NCBI GenBank assembly: GCA_017609995.1
Contig: JAFCCX010000074.1
Span: 1 to 5,421 of the forward strand
DNA from: Candidatus Pacearchaeota archaeon
GTDB taxonomy: Archaea > Nanobdellota > Nanobdellia > UBA10117 > JABICX01
DNA: 5,421 bases
Direction: 5' to 3'
Positions 4,280-5,421 of this stretch are shown here, in pieces (positions within the stretch are counted from its first letter, which is position 1; each line of letters opens with the position of its first letter). Under the pieces are notes generated by a model, which was given only the letters and a program-made list of their open reading frames with translations, ran no database searches and was not told the origin of the DNA. The position numbers and the translations under genes were made by a program.

Positions 4280-5421
4280 ATGACAGACGTCACTGCTGTA
4301 TTCTTAATGGGTGGAGAAAGCTCACGATTTAGACCACTTTCTGCAGCAGGCCACAAAGGTGTTCTGCGAATTATGGGCAAGAGACTTGCTGATTGGGTAA
4401 TTGAAGACCTTAGAGATGAAGGAATCAAAGAATTTGTTATTGTCCAAAGTGCAGAGCGATATATTGAGCGAATCTTAGGTAATGGCTCAAAATATGGTGT
4501 TAAAATTCATTATGTAGTTCAAGAGAAAGCAGAAGGAATGGGTCATGCTCTTGAGCAGGCAAAAGAACATATCAAAGAATATGTTCTGGTTTTCTCTCCG
4601 TATCATTATTATGTTGGTGAAATCTATAATTTAATGAAGCAAAAGCTAAATGATAAACCAGATGCAGTTCTTGTCGGAGTTGAAACTCCAGAACCATGGA
4701 GATATGGAATTCTGAAATTTGATGACAAAGGAAAAGTTATTGGTTTGATTGAAAAGCCAGCTCATCCACCATCAAATATCAAAGTATCAAGCATGTATCT
4801 TCTACACAAAAAATTCTTTGAATATCATGCTAAAGTTGGAAAAGAGCACTACTCTTTTGAAGCTGCTCTTGATATGATGATTAAGAAAGGACATGTTGAT
4901 GTTGTAAACCCAGGTTTTGAAACAGCAACCCTGAAATACACTTGGGATATGATTGGATATTTCAAGCACATGACTGGACGGCTTTTCTCAAGGTTACTTA
5001 CACAGGGAATCAGCAAAGAAGCTGAGATTGCAAAAACAGCTCAGATTTCTGGAGATGTTGCAATTGGTGCTGGAACAAAAGTCATGGATAATGTTACAAT
5101 CAAAGGCCCAGTAATTATTGGTGAAAATGTTCGGATTTTTGAGGGTGCAATTATCAAAGGCCCTGTTTACATTGGAGACAATTCACTTATTGGAAACTAT
5201 GCAATTGTGAGAGATTATGCTCATATTGGAAGTTATGGAATGGTTGGAGCTCATGCAGAAGTTACTCGAAGTTTCTTTATGGATGGAGTTCATACTCATA
5301 ATGGTTTTTTCGGAGATTCTGTTTTCGGAACAAATGTAAAACTAGGAGCTGGAACAATTACAGCAAATGTCAGGTTAGATAGAAGTCATATTTATTCTGT
5401 TGTCAAAGGACAAAAGACAAG
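4280..5421 (+). CDS. GlmU-like bifunctional sugar-1-phosphate nucleotidylyltransferase/acyltransferase, 3'-truncated by window edge
   Basis: Proteins of this architecture make nucleotide sugars such as UDP-GlcNAc for surface glycans: an N-terminal nucleotidyltransferase joins NTP and sugar-1-phosphate, and a C-terminal beta-helix acetylates the amino sugar. The 380 visible residues contain the transferase domain (1 to about 235): GGESSRFRPL at 11-20 (family GGxGTRLRPL), HKGVLRI with Lys26, GMGHALEQAKEHI, RYGILKFDDKGKVIGLIEKP at 141-160, and TLKYTWD ending at Asp223. From about 248 hexapeptide repeats form a left-handed beta-helix (ISGDVAIGAGT through LGAGTITANVRLD). THNGFFGDS matches the GlmU HLTYLGD loop, so His340 is the likely acyltransferase base. 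Odd points: the usual Gly-Asp metal site reads FSPYHYY (Tyr108 in place of Asp), Pro-Lys-Pro reads His-Lys-Gly, and the usual NxGxY reads SSMY. Nucleotidyltransferase activity or substrate may therefore differ. The frame runs off the window with no stop. Confidence 0.88.
   Translation, partial: MTDVTAVFLMGGESSRFRPLSAAGHKGVLRIMGKRLADWVIEDLRDEGIKEFVIVQSAERYIERILGNGSKYGVKIHYVVQEKAEGMGHALEQAKEHIKEYVLVFSPYHYYVGEIYNLMKQKLNDKPDAVLVGVETPEPWRYGILKFDDKGKVIGLIEKPAHPPSNIKVSSMYLLHKKFFEYHAKVGKEHYSFEAALDMMIKKGHVDVVNPGFETATLKYTWDMIGYFKHMTGRLFSRLLTQGISKEAEIAKTAQISGDVAIGAGTKVMDNVTIKGPVIIGENVRIFEGAIIKGPVYIGDNSLIGNYAIVRDYAHIGSYGMVGAHAEVTRSFFMDGVHTHNGFFGDSVFGTNVKLGAGTITANVRLDRSHIYSVVKGQKT

Noticed and set aside
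1..5421. tRNA, rRNA, CRISPR array, insertion sequence, riboswitch or other mobile element
   Set aside because: No cloverleaf-like sequence, spaced direct repeats, terminal inverted repeats or transposase motifs were seen; nearly the whole window is covered by protein-coding frames.

Overview
The window looks like AT-rich archaeal chromosome, most likely from a DPANN-type lineage such as Woesearchaeota or Pacearchaeota (lineage inferred, not tested). The archaeal assignment rests on three things: subunits of GatDE, the archaea-specific Glu-tRNA(Gln) amidotransferase; a COG1750-type Lon-like serine protease; and AT-rich TATA-like boxes centred about 25-27 nt before several start codons that lack a Shine-Dalgarno (SD) sequence, as in leaderless archaeal transcripts. 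Every supported gene lies on the + strand.

Layout. (1) 2-754: C-terminal part of GatD, cut by the window edge just after the expected GTDT asparaginase motif. (2) 772-1560: a membrane-anchored, ATPase-free Lon-like protease with an exact Ser-Lys dyad spacing. (3) 1539-2018: a membrane-anchored bifunctional-nuclease-family (DUF151) protein. Its reading frame begins inside the protease gene and has no ATG, GTG or TTG in its first 76 codons. The best start is an AUA codon 5 nt after a perfect GGAGGTG, so simple ORF calling from the internal ATG at 1767 would lose the membrane anchor and half of the conserved domain. (4) 2054-3323: GatE in two frames, an N-terminal catalytic part (2054-2821) and a C-terminal helical/tail part (to 3323). 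About 200 residues expected between them, including the AspRS-like insertion domain, are absent, and the junction is out of frame. (5) 3349-4209: a soluble 286-residue protein I do not recognise. (6) 4280 to the window end: a GlmU-like sugar-1-phosphate nucleotidylyltransferase with a left-handed beta-helix acyltransferase domain, cut at its 3' end. Its usual metal-binding Asp is replaced by Tyr.

How the parts fit. GatD and GatE together convert Glu-tRNA(Gln) to Gln-tRNA(Gln); here their genes flank a translationally coupled pair of membrane-anchored proteins. That pair may act together at the cell surface, but this is only inferred from overlap and topology. The GatE lesion matters because an archaeon without another route to Gln-tRNA(Gln) would not be expected to survive losing it; it is either a recent deletion, a population variant or an assembly artefact. 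I found no tRNA, rRNA, CRISPR array, insertion sequence or riboswitch. No stretch longer than 300 bases is without a gene.
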